64,000 bases of DNA from Natronobiforma cellulositropha (GCF_025629245.1 NZ_JANZXN010000015.1:1-64000), one strand, 5' to 3'. Shown: positions 52,409 through 61,216, counted from the first letter of the stretch. Numbers and translations: made by a program. Notes: generated by a model not told the origin, from the sequence alone.

Positions 52409-52693
52409 ATGACCGACACCAGCGGGACCGACCGCCGCGAAGCCGACGGGATCACCGCCACCTACGCCGAGACCGACCGCGAGCGCGTCCTCGCGTTCGA
52501 GCGTGAGGGGACGGCCGTCGAGGTCGCCCAGAACCGCGACGGCTACGCGATGGTCGCCGTTCGCGACGCCGTCGAGGGCGAACTCGAGCGCTACTACGGG
52601 CTCGACATGGCGCTCGACCACGTGGGCGAACTCCTCGGCGTCTCGCCCTCGTCGCTGCCGGTGCCCGACGCCGCGCGCGACATGGGGATGTAA
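52409..52693 (+). CDS. Small haloarchaeal protein of unknown function
   Basis: The protein has 94 residues: a polar start, then beta-rich DGITATYAETDRERVLAFER and EVAQNRDGYAMVAVRDAVEG, and a helical end containing DMALDHVGELLGVSPSSLPV. It reads like a small single-domain haloarchaeal protein. No family is named. It is followed 56 bases later by the UxaA cluster, on the same strand, but is probably separate. Confidence 0.6.
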   Translation: MTDTSGTDRREADGITATYAETDRERVLAFEREGTAVEVAQNRDGYAMVAVRDAVEGELERYYGLDMALDHVGELLGVSPSSLPVPDAARDMGM

Positions 52694-52749
52694 CAGTACC
52701 CGGACTCGCTGCCCGAACAGTTTTACTGGCGTCCCGGCCCTAGACGAGT

Positions 52750-53940
52750 ATGGACTCTTTCGATGGCTACCGCCGTCCGGACGGCCGCGTCGGCGTCAGG
52801 AACACCGTCGCAGTCGTGCCGCTCTCGGTCGCCGTCAGCGCCATCGCGACACAGATCGCACACACGGGACCGGACCGTGTCCACGCGACGCCACACCAGC
52901 TCTCGGCGGACGCTCCCGACCGCTCGCTCGAGCAGACGCGGCGGGTGCTCGAGGGCGTCGCGACGAACCCGAACGTCGCGGCGACGCTCGTCGTCGAACT
53001 CGGCACCGAGACGCTCGAGACCGACGCGCTCGCCGACGCCGTCGCCGCGACCGGCCGCCCGGTCGAGACGCTCTCGGTTCGCGAAGCCGGTGGCACACGG
53101 GCGGCACTCGAGCGCGGTGTCGACCTCGCGACGGACCTCGCAGACGAGACAGCCGACGCCCGCCGGGAGTCGGCCGACGTCGCCGAACTCGTCCTCGGCG
53201 TCGAGTGTGGCGGGAGTGACGCGACGAGCGGGCTGGCATCCAATCCGGCGGTGGGCCACGCCTGCGACCGACTCGTCGAGGCGGGCGGGACGGCGAGTTT
53301 CAGCGAGACCCCCGAGTTCATCGGGGCCGAACACATTCTCGCCGAGCGCTGTGCCGACGAGGCGGTCAGAGACCGCTTACTCGCCTACGTCGACCGGCGC
53401 GAGGCGACGGCCGAACTGATGGGCGCGGACCTCCGTGGGGCTCAGCCGACGCCGGGCAACCAGGAGGGCGGGCTGACCACTATCGAGGAGAAGAGCCTCG
53501 GTGCCATCTCGAAAGGCGGCACGACGCCGATCCGCGGCGTCGTCGGCTACGGCGAGCGCCTCCCCGTCGGCGGCGGACTCGTCCTGATGGACACCCCCGG
53601 CTACGACGTCGAGAGCGTCACCGGCAAGGTCGCCGGCGGCGCACAGGTGATCGTCTTCACCACCGGCCGTGGCAGCACCACCGGCAACCCCATCTCGCCC
53701 GTCGTCAAGGTCTGTGGCAACCCCCAGACCTGGGCGCGCATGGCCGCGAACATGGACGTCAACGCCAGCACCATCGTCGAGGGCGACTCGCTCGAGCGCG
53801 TCGGCGACCGGCTGTTCGAGACGATCCTCGAGACGGCGAGCGGCCAGCCAACCGCCGCCGAGATGCGCGGGCTCGAGGAGTTCGCGATCAACGAACTCCA
53901 GTCGAACGAACTGGGCTACTTCGAGGGGGAGCTATCGTGA
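52750..53940 (+). CDS. UxaA-family dehydratase, large subunit keeping the C-terminal motifs
   Basis: The protein has 396 residues of UxaA (altronate/galactarate dehydratase, sulfolactate sulfo-lyase) type. It keeps the second-half motifs VECGGSD (151-157), ETPEFIGAEHIL, TPGNQEGG (234-241), EEKSLG and FTTGRGSTTGN. It has lost the first-half ones: the Cys of the N-terminal TVGC site (here PLSVAVS), the HxxGC site (here ATPHQLS) and GLGCE (here ELGTE). The next but one gene shows the reverse pattern. SAF domain is absent and encoded by the next gene, whose GTG overlaps this stop (GTGA). The substrate is probably a sugar acid. Confidence 0.85.
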   Translation: MDSFDGYRRPDGRVGVRNTVAVVPLSVAVSAIATQIAHTGPDRVHATPHQLSADAPDRSLEQTRRVLEGVATNPNVAATLVVELGTETLETDALADAVAATGRPVETLSVREAGGTRAALERGVDLATDLADETADARRESADVAELVLGVECGGSDATSGLASNPAVGHACDRLVEAGGTASFSETPEFIGAEHILAERCADEAVRDRLLAYVDRREATAELMGADLRGAQPTPGNQEGGLTTIEEKSLGAISKGGTTPIRGVVGYGERLPVGGGLVLMDTPGYDVESVTGKVAGGAQVIVFTTGRGSTTGNPISPVVKVCGNPQTWARMAANMDVNASTIVEGDSLERVGDRLFETILETASGQPTAAEMRGLEEFAINELQSNELGYFEGELS

Positions 53941-54320
53941 CCGACAGGGACGCGGAGCCGGACCCCGGCGAACCCGAGGCGGCGGAGGGGGACGCAGCCA
54001 CGCGGGCGGCGATCAGCCTCGACCCGACCGACACCGTCGTGACGCTGCTCGAGGACGTGAGCGCTGGCGAGTGGCTCACACTCGAGGACGGCGAGGGCCG
54101 GCTCGAACTCCGAGAGGACGTTCCCTTCGGTCACAAGGTCGCTGTCGTCGGCCACGATTCCGGCGACGCGGTTCGGAAGTACGGCGAACCGATCGGTGTC
54201 GCGACGGACCCGATTCCGGCGGGCGCGTGGGTGCACACGCACAACTGCGATAGCGTCCGCGGGAAGGCGACCGCGACGGAGGCAGAGGCGGAGGCGGAGG
54301 CCGAGGGGGATTCGAAATGA
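53937..54320 (+). CDS. UxaA-type SAF-domain subunit
   Basis: The protein has 127 residues. After an acidic tail, DTVVTLLEDVSAGE, EDVPFGHKVAVVGHDSG and VRKYGEPIGVATDPIPAGAWVHTHNC match the SAF domain that forms the N terminus of one-chain UxaA enzymes. The C-terminal EAEAEAEAEG repeat is low complexity. In sulfolactate sulfo-lyase (SuyA) and some altronate dehydratases this part is also a separate subunit. It is linked to both neighbours by four-base overlaps (GTGA before, ATGA after). Confidence 0.85.
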   Translation: MTDRDAEPDPGEPEAAEGDAATRAAISLDPTDTVVTLLEDVSAGEWLTLEDGEGRLELREDVPFGHKVAVVGHDSGDAVRKYGEPIGVATDPIPAGAWVHTHNCDSVRGKATATEAEAEAEAEGDSK

Positions 54321-55444
54321 GTCGCCGTAATCCGGACGGGCCGCTCGAGAGCCGAGCGCCGTTCGATCGAGCGGCGACACCCCTCGCGGTTCGAAACCAC
54401 GTCCTCGTCCTGCCGTCGGTCATCTGCTCGCACGCGGTCGCCGACCGCATCGCCGAAGCGGTCGAGGGCTGTGTCGCGACGCCACACGACCACGGCTGTG
54501 CACAGATCGGCCGGGACAACGACCGTACCGAGCGGACGCTCGTCGCGATGGGTGCCCACCCGAACGTCGCTGGCTGCGTCGTCGTCGGTCTCGGCTGTGA
54601 ACACGTCCAGAGCAGCGCCGTCGCCGCCGCGCTCGAGGGGACCGTCCCGGTTCGCGAGCTCTCGATTCAGGGTGTCGGCGGGACGGACGCCTGTCTCGAG
54701 CGCGGCCGCGAGTACGCTGCCGAACTCAGAGCCGCCGCCGACGGGCGCGAGCCAGCCGCTGAGCCATCGCTCGGAGAGCTCACGGTCGGCGTCGTGAGCA
54801 CCGACCTGACCGAGGCGACGCTCGAGACCGCCGAACCGCTCGTCGGCGCGTTCGTCGAGCGCGTCCTCGACGCCGGTGGCCGGGTCGTCCTCGCCGGAAC
54901 GGAACGCCTCGCGGCCCACCCCGAGAGCGCCCGCGAGTGGACGGCGAGCGCCGACGGTGGCTCGCTCGACCTCGAGACCGTCCTCGAGCGCGAGCGGAGC
55001 GGACCGCCGAGAGCGCCCCGGATTCGCCACCGGGCGGATGGTCTCACCCCCGACGGCCTCGCGACCCTCTGGGGGTCGGCACCGATCGACGAGTTACTCG
55101 AGTACGGCACCCAGCCTGCCCCGGCGTCGCGTCTCGCGTTCGTCGACACCGCCTCGCGGTTCGAGGAGGCTACGACGGGTCTCGTCGCCGCTGGCTGTCA
55201 CCTCGTCGTCCACGTTACCGGCGACGGGATTCCGACCGGCCACCCGCTCGCACCCGTGGTGAAAGTCTGTGCGACCCCGGAGACGCTCGCGGCCGTCTCC
55301 GACGACATCGACGTCGACGCGCGGACGGCGACGGCCGACGACCTCACAGCGCGGGTGCTCGCCGTCGCGTCGGGAACACCCTCGCGGGCAGAAGTACACG
55401 GTGTGACGTCGTTCGCCATCGAGCGCGCTGGCCCGTCGCTCTGA
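54317..55444 (+). CDS. UxaA-family large paralog keeping the N-terminal motifs
   Basis: The protein has 375 residues. It keeps VLPSVICSHAV (C37), PHDHGCAQIG (59-64), HPNVAGCVVVGLGCE (81-95), which are the first-half Cys motifs of UxaA. It has lost CGGSD (here VVSTDLT), the TPGNxxGG/KSLG block (a Ser/Glu-rich stretch stands there) and only partly keeps the end (GCHLVVHVTGDGIPTGHP). It is thus the complement of the 52750 product, and the two may form one active site together. Its ATG overlaps the SAF gene's stop. The FAH gene converges on it. Confidence 0.82.
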   Translation: MSRRNPDGPLESRAPFDRAATPLAVRNHVLVLPSVICSHAVADRIAEAVEGCVATPHDHGCAQIGRDNDRTERTLVAMGAHPNVAGCVVVGLGCEHVQSSAVAAALEGTVPVRELSIQGVGGTDACLERGREYAAELRAAADGREPAAEPSLGELTVGVVSTDLTEATLETAEPLVGAFVERVLDAGGRVVLAGTERLAAHPESAREWTASADGGSLDLETVLERERSGPPRAPRIRHRADGLTPDGLATLWGSAPIDELLEYGTQPAPASRLAFVDTASRFEEATTGLVAAGCHLVVHVTGDGIPTGHPLAPVVKVCATPETLAAVSDDIDVDARTATADDLTARVLAVASGTPSRAEVHGVTSFAIERAGPSL

Positions 55445-55446
55445 GG

Positions 55447-56178
55447 TTACGGCGCGCGAACGTCGTGCTCGAGGACGCCGACACCCTCGACTTCGACCTC
55501 GACCGTATCGCCGTCGGCGAGGGGGCCGACGCCTGCCGGGGTGCCGGTCGAGATGAGGTCGCCCGGCTCGAGCGTCATGTAGGTCGTGATCTCCTCGATC
55601 AGTTCCTCGAGCGAGAAGATCCACTCGCTACGCGAGGAGGACTGGCGGGTCTCGCCGTTGACGCGGAGTTCCACAGCGGCGTCTGCGGGTACCTCGTCGG
55701 GTGTCGCGAGGACGGGACCGACCGGGGCGGCGTTGTCGAAGGCCTTTCCGCGCACCCAGTTCTGCTCGACGCGCTGGTCGTCGCGGTTCGAGATGTCGTT
55801 CAGGCAGGTAAAGCCCGCGACGACCGACTCGGCGTTCTCGGCGGCGACGTTTCGACACTGCTCGCCGATGACGATGGCGATCTCGGCTTCGAACTCGACG
55901 CGTTCTTTCCCGGCCGGGAGGGTGACGGTGTCGCCGTGGCCCGCCAGCGTGTTCGGTGGCTTCAGAAAGAGCAGCGGGCGGTCTGGGACCTCCATCCCCG
56001 ACTCCTCGGCGTGGTCTGCGTAGTTCAGGCCGACGCAGACGATCTTACTCGGCTCGGTCGGCGGGAGCACGTCGACCGCGTCGGGGTCGTAGCTCTCTCC
56101 GGCGAAGCTGAGTCCGTCGTCGGTCCACTCGCCGTGGCGAACTGTCCCTGCGGGGTCACGGAATCGAACGCGGCGCAT
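55447..56178 (-). CDS. Fumarylacetoacetate hydrolase (FAH) family protein
   Basis: The protein has 243 residues. The FAH core shows CVGLNYADHAEESG, LFLKPPNTLAG, the metal-binding EFEAEIAIVIG (E-x-E), GFTCLNDISNRD (Asp ligand) and GDLISTGTPAGVG. Relatives cleave 2,4-diketo-3-deoxy acids or hydrate/decarboxylate oxo-acids. Beside a UxaA system and an enolase-type dehydratase, a diketo-hydrolase of sugar-acid breakdown is the best guess. The start at 56178 (MRRVRFR) is the Met nearest the domain. Confidence 0.88.
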   Translation of the reverse strand: MRRVRFRDPAGTVRHGEWTDDGLSFAGESYDPDAVDVLPPTEPSKIVCVGLNYADHAEESGMEVPDRPLLFLKPPNTLAGHGDTVTLPAGKERVEFEAEIAIVIGEQCRNVAAENAESVVAGFTCLNDISNRDDQRVEQNWVRGKAFDNAAPVGPVLATPDEVPADAAVELRVNGETRQSSSRSEWIFSLEELIEEITTYMTLEPGDLISTGTPAGVGPLADGDTVEVEVEGVGVLEHDVRAP

Positions 56179-56275
56179 ACTCGCTCCGTTACCCGCCGCC
56201 GTCAAAACGCTTGTCGTTGGGGCAGTCTCGACTTCCACGGCCCTCGAAACCCCACGCCGTTATCCGCCGAGGGGA

Positions 56276-56285
56276 GCTTTATCCC
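56276..56285 (+). promoter_or_regulatory. TATA-like box of the enolase-superfamily gene
   Basis: GCTTTATCCC lies 22-31 bases before the ATG at 56307, giving a leaderless start. It indicates the enolase-oxidoreductase pair has its own promoter. Confidence 0.5.
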
Positions 56286-56306
56286 TCCGCATTCGGTTGT
56301 CGTGGT

Positions 56307-57482
56307 ATGGCTCCGACGATCACCCGCATCGAGAGCCGGGAGTTTCGCTACCCGCTCGAGGACGTTGGCACCGACGGTAACGGCTTCAACCTCGTCTACG
56401 ACCCCGGCGAGACGACCTGGCGGAAGCTGTTCGCCCTCTCGATTCACACCGACGCGGGCGTCACCGGCGAGTACGTCGGCGGCAACTCACCCGCTGCCGC
56501 CCAGATCAACACCTTCGCCGACTACCTGGTCGGGACGAACCCACTCGAGCGCGAGCGCCACTGGAGCGAGATCAAACGCGCCCTCAGAAAGTACGACCGC
56601 ATGGGCATGGGTCCGATCGACATCGCACTCTGGGACCTCGCCGGGAAGTACTACGACGCGCCGATTCACGAACTGCTCGGCACCTACCGGACGGCACTCC
56701 CCGCCTACGCCTCTACCTACCACGCCGACGACAACGGCGGTCTCGACTCGCCCGAGGCGTTCGCCGATTTCGCCGAGGCGTGTCTCGACCTGGGCTACCC
56801 CGGCTACAAGATCCACGGCTGGGGTGGGAGCGACGCCGCTCGAGACATCGGCCGCGAGGTCGAAACCGCGCGCGCCGTCGGCGAGCGCGTCGGCGACGAG
56901 ATGGACCTCATGTACGATCCGGCCTGCGAGTACGAGACGTTCGCCGACGCGCTGAAAGTCGGCCGGGAACTCGACGAGCAGGGCTTTCTCTGGTACGAAG
57001 ACCCCTACCGCGACGGCGGCATCTCCCAGCACGGCCACCGCAGACTCGCCTCGCTGCTCGAGACGCCGATCCTCCAGACCGAACACGTCCGCGGACTCGA
57101 GGCGCACGCGGACTTCGTCGCCGCCGAGGCGACCGACTTCGTCCGGGCCGACCCGGAGTACGACGCGGGGATCACCGGCGCGATGAAGATCGCACGGATG
57201 GCCGAGGCGTTCGGTCTCGACGTCGAGTTCCACGCACCGGGACCCGCCCAGCGCCACTGTATCGCGGCGACGCGCAACGCGAACTACTACGAACTCGCGC
57301 TGGTCCACCCCGACTGCGAGAACACCTCGCCGCCGGTCTACGCGGGTGGCTACTCGGATGCGATCGACGCGGTCGACGCGAACGGCCGTGTGCCCGTCCC
57401 CGACGGGCCGGGTCTCGGCGTCGAGTACGACTGGGAGTACATCGAGGCGAACGCGACCGGGTCGCTGCACGTCTACGAGTGA
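56307..57482 (+). CDS. Enolase-superfamily (mandelate racemase type) sugar-acid dehydratase
   Basis: The protein has 391 residues. A capping domain is followed by the barrel with GYKIHGWGG (base Lys and His), DLMYDPACEY (Asp metal ligand), LWYEDPYRDGG (Glu ligand), ILQTEHVRG (third ligand) and FHAPGPAQRHC (acid-base His). The metal ligands and Lys/His point to dehydration or racemisation of an acid sugar. Its neighbour is a Gfo/Idh oxidoreductase 10 bases downstream, and FAH and UxaA genes lie just upstream, which supports a sugar-acid pathway. Start is at MAPTITRIESR. Confidence 0.88.
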   Translation: MAPTITRIESREFRYPLEDVGTDGNGFNLVYDPGETTWRKLFALSIHTDAGVTGEYVGGNSPAAAQINTFADYLVGTNPLERERHWSEIKRALRKYDRMGMGPIDIALWDLAGKYYDAPIHELLGTYRTALPAYASTYHADDNGGLDSPEAFADFAEACLDLGYPGYKIHGWGGSDAARDIGREVETARAVGERVGDEMDLMYDPACEYETFADALKVGRELDEQGFLWYEDPYRDGGISQHGHRRLASLLETPILQTEHVRGLEAHADFVAAEATDFVRADPEYDAGITGAMKIARMAEAFGLDVEFHAPGPAQRHCIAATRNANYYELALVHPDCENTSPPVYAGGYSDAIDAVDANGRVPVPDGPGLGVEYDWEYIEANATGSLHVYE

Positions 57483-57491
57483 GGTGAACAC

Positions 57492-58589
57492 ATGACCTAC
57501 CGAGCAGGAATCATCGGCACCGGCGGCATCGCAGGCATGGGCATCCTCGGCATGCACGACGAGTCCGAGATCGGACGCTCGAAGATCGAGGCGAGTCACG
57601 CGGGCGGCTACCACGCCACCGACGGCATCGAGTTGGTGGCGGTCGCCGACGTCGACGAAGACACACTCGAGCGCTTCGGCGAGGCGTGGGAGATTCCACC
57701 GGATCGGCGCTACCTCGGCCACGAGGCGATGCTCGAGACCGAAGACCTGGACGTGGTGTCGGTCTGTACGCCGTCGTTTCTCCACCACGAACACGTGATC
57801 GACGCGGCGCGCTCTCCGGCGAGTCCGGACCTCATCTGGTGTGAGAAACCGATCGCCTCGCAGGTCAGCGCCGCGATGGAGATGGTCGCCGTCTGTGAGG
57901 AGACCGACACCGAACTGCTGGTCAACCACTCGTTTCGGTTCACCGAGAAGCTCAGACGCCTCCGCACGCTGATCCAGGACGAAGACATCCTCGGGGAGGT
58001 CCGCTCGGTGAGCACTCAGTTCCGCATGGAACTCCTGCGCAATTCGACACACCTCCTCGATACGCTGGTCTACCTCCTCGACGCTCGAGCGGCGACCGTC
58101 TCCGGCTACATCACCGGCGAGAACGAGGCGGTCGAGACGCTCGAGGCGGGCCAGCAGGTCGACGACGCTGGCGGCGGCGGCTTCGTCGTGATGGACGACG
58201 GCACGTTCGTAACCATCGACTGCACCCTCCCGCGAGCCATCTCCTCGATGGCGCTCACCTTCGTCGGGACGAAGGGCAAACTCTACACGAACAACGACGA
58301 CGGCGAGTGGCGCTACTGGCGACTCGTCGACGGCGAGCACGTCGAAGAACCCCTCCCCGGCATCGAGGGCGCGTGGACCTGGGAGGACGACTACCAGCGG
58401 GCGTTCGCCGCCGCCGCGGGCCACGTTGTCGACGTCCTCGAAGGTGAGGCAGAGAACGCCTCGAGCGGACGCGAGGCGACGCGCTCGCTCGAGATCATCG
58501 TCGGTCTCTACCTCTCTCACCACACCGGCGGCCAGGTCGAGATTCCGATGGCGCGCCCGCTGCGCGACGTGACAGTGACGTCTTGGTGA
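57492..58589 (+). CDS. Gfo/Idh/MocA family NAD(P) oxidoreductase
   Basis: The protein has 365 residues. The N-terminal Rossmann fold begins GIIGTGGIAGMG with AVADVDEDTLERFG, followed by SVCTPSFLHHEH and the catalytic Lys in WCEKPIA (EKP motif). The C-terminal domain has LLRNSTHLLDTLVYLL with a His in the catalytic position. Members oxidise or reduce a hydroxyl of a sugar, inositol or sugar acid. It follows the enolase-type gene by 10 bases and is probably in the same operon. Confidence 0.9.
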   Translation: MTYRAGIIGTGGIAGMGILGMHDESEIGRSKIEASHAGGYHATDGIELVAVADVDEDTLERFGEAWEIPPDRRYLGHEAMLETEDLDVVSVCTPSFLHHEHVIDAARSPASPDLIWCEKPIASQVSAAMEMVAVCEETDTELLVNHSFRFTEKLRRLRTLIQDEDILGEVRSVSTQFRMELLRNSTHLLDTLVYLLDARAATVSGYITGENEAVETLEAGQQVDDAGGGGFVVMDDGTFVTIDCTLPRAISSMALTFVGTKGKLYTNNDDGEWRYWRLVDGEHVEEPLPGIEGAWTWEDDYQRAFAAAAGHVVDVLEGEAENASSGREATRSLEIIVGLYLSHHTGGQVEIPMARPLRDVTVTSW

Positions 58590-58655
58590 CGGCGCGGCCG
58601 GCGACCGACACCCCACATCGACAGCACTACCAGGTTCTCTCGAGATGGATGGCTC

Positions 58656-58859
58656 ATGTCCTCGACACACCTCCTCCGGATCAGGCGAACGATCGTCGGG
58701 CTTCCCGTCATCGCCCTCGTCCTCGGCTTCGTCCTCGCGTTCGCCCTCGACGACAGCAGTGTCGTCTGGCTCGCGTTCTGGGTCGGTATCGCGATTACGG
58801 TCCTCGCCGTTCTCTGGCTGTTGGCCTCGATGGTCGACGCGCTCGAGTCCGCTCCCTGA
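58656..58859 (+). CDS. Small two-helix membrane protein
   Basis: The protein has 67 residues: a basic N terminus (MSSTHLLRIRRTI), then membrane helices VGLPVIALVLGFVLAFAL and VVWLAFWVGIAITVLAVLWLLASMV. No family is recognised. It lies 66 bases after the oxidoreductase and 78 bases before ThuA, so may belong to neither operon. A frame on the minus strand and a third one overlap it but are weaker. Confidence 0.65.
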   Translation: MSSTHLLRIRRTIVGLPVIALVLGFVLAFALDDSSVVWLAFWVGIAITVLAVLWLLASMVDALESAP

Positions 58860-58937
58860 GACCTTACTCGAGCGACCCGCCACCACCCACCTGCCGCGAG
58901 CGGTGTGATTATCGCTCCCGACTCCGTGGGTGGCCAC

Positions 58938-59621
58938 ATGTCGACCGACACACTCCACGTCGCGCTGGTTCTCGGCGGCCACCCCATCGACGTCCCGGCC
59001 ACGCTCGAGGCGTTCGATTCGATGGATGGAATCCGTGCGTACCCGCAGGATCTCCCCTCGTTCGTGGCGAACGACGGCGACGCCTGCGAGCGCTACGACG
59101 CCGCGGTGTTCTACAACTACCACGGCCACGGCTACTGCGTCGACCTCACCGAGGAGTTCGCACGGAAGGCTCGAGAGACGGTGTGCGAGATCACCGCCGG
59201 CGGTCTCGGCATCGTCGCCTTACACCACGGCGTGCTCGCCTTCCCCGAGATGGACGAGTGGACCGCCGTCTGCGGTCTCCCCGGCGACTCGAACAGCGAC
59301 TACCACTTCGACCAGCGCGTGCGGGTCGACCTGGCGAGTCCGGACCACCCCATCACGGCGGGACTCCCCTCGTTCGAGTACGTCGACGAGACCTACGAGA
59401 TGGACGAACCCGACGCCGACAGCACGCTCCTGCTCACCACCGACCACGAGCGGAGCGCGGACGCCATCGCGTGGACGCGCCAGTATCGCGACTCACGCGT
59501 GTTCTGTTACCAGTCAGGCCACGGCCGGTCGGCGCTCGAGCACGGCCAGGTCCGGACGGTCCTCGCCCGCGGCATCCGCTGGGCCGCCGGGGCCGATGGC
59601 GACGCCGTCACTGGAACGTGA
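58938..59621 (+). CDS. ThuA-like domain protein
   Basis: The protein has 227 residues. The glutamine-amidotransferase-like ThuA fold is suggested by VALVLGGHPIDVPATLEAF, FYNYHGHGYC, LGIVALHHGVLAFPEM and RVFCYQSGHGRSALEHGQVRTVLARGIRWA. ThuA proteins take part in sugar use (trehalose and related compounds) in bacteria, often next to Gfo/Idh genes, as here. The start at 58938 (MSTDTLH) is used in preference to an upstream GTG. Confidence 0.82.
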   Translation: MSTDTLHVALVLGGHPIDVPATLEAFDSMDGIRAYPQDLPSFVANDGDACERYDAAVFYNYHGHGYCVDLTEEFARKARETVCEITAGGLGIVALHHGVLAFPEMDEWTAVCGLPGDSNSDYHFDQRVRVDLASPDHPITAGLPSFEYVDETYEMDEPDADSTLLLTTDHERSADAIAWTRQYRDSRVFCYQSGHGRSALEHGQVRTVLARGIRWAAGADGDAVTGT

Positions 59622-59803
59622 GTCTGTTGTTAGCTAGGTGGTCGACGTACCGGACTCGCATCTGGCACCGGACTCGCGTCACGCCACTGTTCTCGCGTCC
59701 CCTCGGGCCCACAGATCGGGGGCGTGCCAGCCAGTCGCGCTCAGTCACGAAAACCGAAAGCGGGAACCCTAAGTACGCCCGCTCGAACCCTCACCTAGAT
59801 ACC

Positions 59804-61216
59804 GTGTCGTCGGAATTTCCGCGTCCGATCCGGACGCAGACGCGCTTTTCAGCGCTGCTGACAGCCACCGCCGTCGGCGTCTACGTGCTGTTGATCGTCG
59901 GCGCCACGACCTCACTCACCGACGCCGCCGCGGCGTGCTCGACCTGGCCGACCTGTCACACACCGACGGCGCTCAGCCAGACCGAACTCGCCATCGCCTG
60001 GGGCCACCGTCTCGCGGCCGTGGTCGTCGGCGCACTCGTCCTCGTCTCGGCCGCCGCCGCTCTCTTCGGCTCGACGACGCGCCGCGTCCGCCTCGCCCTC
60101 CTCGCCTCGCTCGCCCTCTACGCCGTCCAGGTCGCCGTCGGCGCGCTCACCGCCACGGTCGGTCCCGCCGCGCTCGTCCCCGGTCTCCACCTCGCGCTCG
60201 GTCTCGTCATCTTCACCGGCGTCGTCGCCGCCCTCGCCTGGGACCTCGAGATTGCGACTGGGAGCGACGACGACCGACTCGAGCGGACGCCGGAACCGCT
60301 CTCGGCCGAGGAGTCGCCGGAGCCACGGGTGATTCCAACAGCCCGCCTCGCCAGGGCGCGCCTGACCGCCTTCGCCTACTTCAAGATGATGAAGCCGCGG
60401 CTGATGTGGCTGCTCTGTCTCGTCGCCGCCGCCGGGATGGCGCTCGCCGCCGGCTCTGACCTCCGCGCCGAGACCATCGTCGCCACCCTCGGCGGCGGCG
60501 TCCTCGCTATCGGTGCCTCCGGAACCTTCAACCACGTCCTCGAGCGCGACGTCGACCAGCGAATGTCTCGCACCGCGGACCGCCCGCTCGCGACGGAGCT
60601 GGTCCCCGTCAGGAACGCGCTGATCTTCGGGCTGTTTCTGACCGCCGCCTCGATGACGGCGTTCCTGACGATCAACGCACTCGCCGCCGCGCTCGGTCTC
60701 GCGGCGATTCTCTTCTACAGCGTCGTCTACACGCTGTTGCTCAAACCACACACCGTACAGAACACGGTTCTCGGCGGGGCTGCAGGTGCGCTGCCCGCGC
60801 TCATCGGCTGGGCGGCCGTCACCAACGAGATCGGTCTCCCCGCGCTCGCACTCGCCGGCGTCATCTTCCTCTGGACGCCCGCCCACTTCTACAACCTCGC
60901 ACTCGCCTACCAGGACGACTACGCCCGCGGTGGCTTCCCGATGCTTCCGGTGGTGCGCGGGGAGACGGTGACGCGAAAACACATCGTCTACTACATCGGC
61001 GCGACGCTCGTCGGCACGATCGGTCTCGCCTGGATCACCGACCTCGGCGCGCTCTACGCCGCGACGGTCGCCCTCTTCGGCGGTCTCTTCCTCTGGGCGG
61101 CCGTGACGCTCCACTTCGAGCAGACCGAACGCGCCGCCTTCCGCTCGTTTCACGCCTCGAACGCCTTCCTCGGCGCGATCCTGATCGCCGTCCTGGTCGA
61201 CGCGCTCGTCCTCTAA
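59804..61216 (+). CDS. ctaB: CtaA-like/CtaB fusion: protoheme IX farnesyltransferase with heme-A-synthase-like half
   Basis: The protein has 470 residues from a GTG. Residues 1-150 form four helices with CSTWPTCH and WGHRLAAVVV, as in one half of heme A synthase (CtaA/COX15). From about residue 185 comes a UbiA-type prenyltransferase: KMMKPRLMWLLCLVAAA, TFNHVLERDVDQRMSRTADRPL (Asp-rich diphosphate site) and YQDDYARGG (second). It makes heme O for terminal oxidases. Fusions of this kind are known in haloarchaea. CCCTAAGTAC near 59767 is a weak TATA candidate. Confidence 0.9.
   Translation: MSSEFPRPIRTQTRFSALLTATAVGVYVLLIVGATTSLTDAAAACSTWPTCHTPTALSQTELAIAWGHRLAAVVVGALVLVSAAAALFGSTTRRVRLALLASLALYAVQVAVGALTATVGPAALVPGLHLALGLVIFTGVVAALAWDLEIATGSDDDRLERTPEPLSAEESPEPRVIPTARLARARLTAFAYFKMMKPRLMWLLCLVAAAGMALAAGSDLRAETIVATLGGGVLAIGASGTFNHVLERDVDQRMSRTADRPLATELVPVRNALIFGLFLTAASMTAFLTINALAAALGLAAILFYSVVYTLLLKPHTVQNTVLGGAAGALPALIGWAAVTNEIGLPALALAGVIFLWTPAHFYNLALAYQDDYARGGFPMLPVVRGETVTRKHIVYYIGATLVGTIGLAWITDLGALYAATVALFGGLFLWAAVTLHFEQTERAAFRSFHASNAFLGAILIAVLVDALVL

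Noticed and set aside
52750-53940. Idea that the first UxaA gene is a pseudogene
   Set aside because: The frame is complete, all second-half motifs are intact and it is coupled by overlap to the next gene; loss is confined to particular motifs, which fits subfunction better than decay.
56487-59129. Open frame of 880 codons on the minus strand
   Set aside because: It is antisense to the enolase-type, Gfo/Idh and ThuA genes, all with intact catalytic motifs; the translated sequence is compositionally biased.
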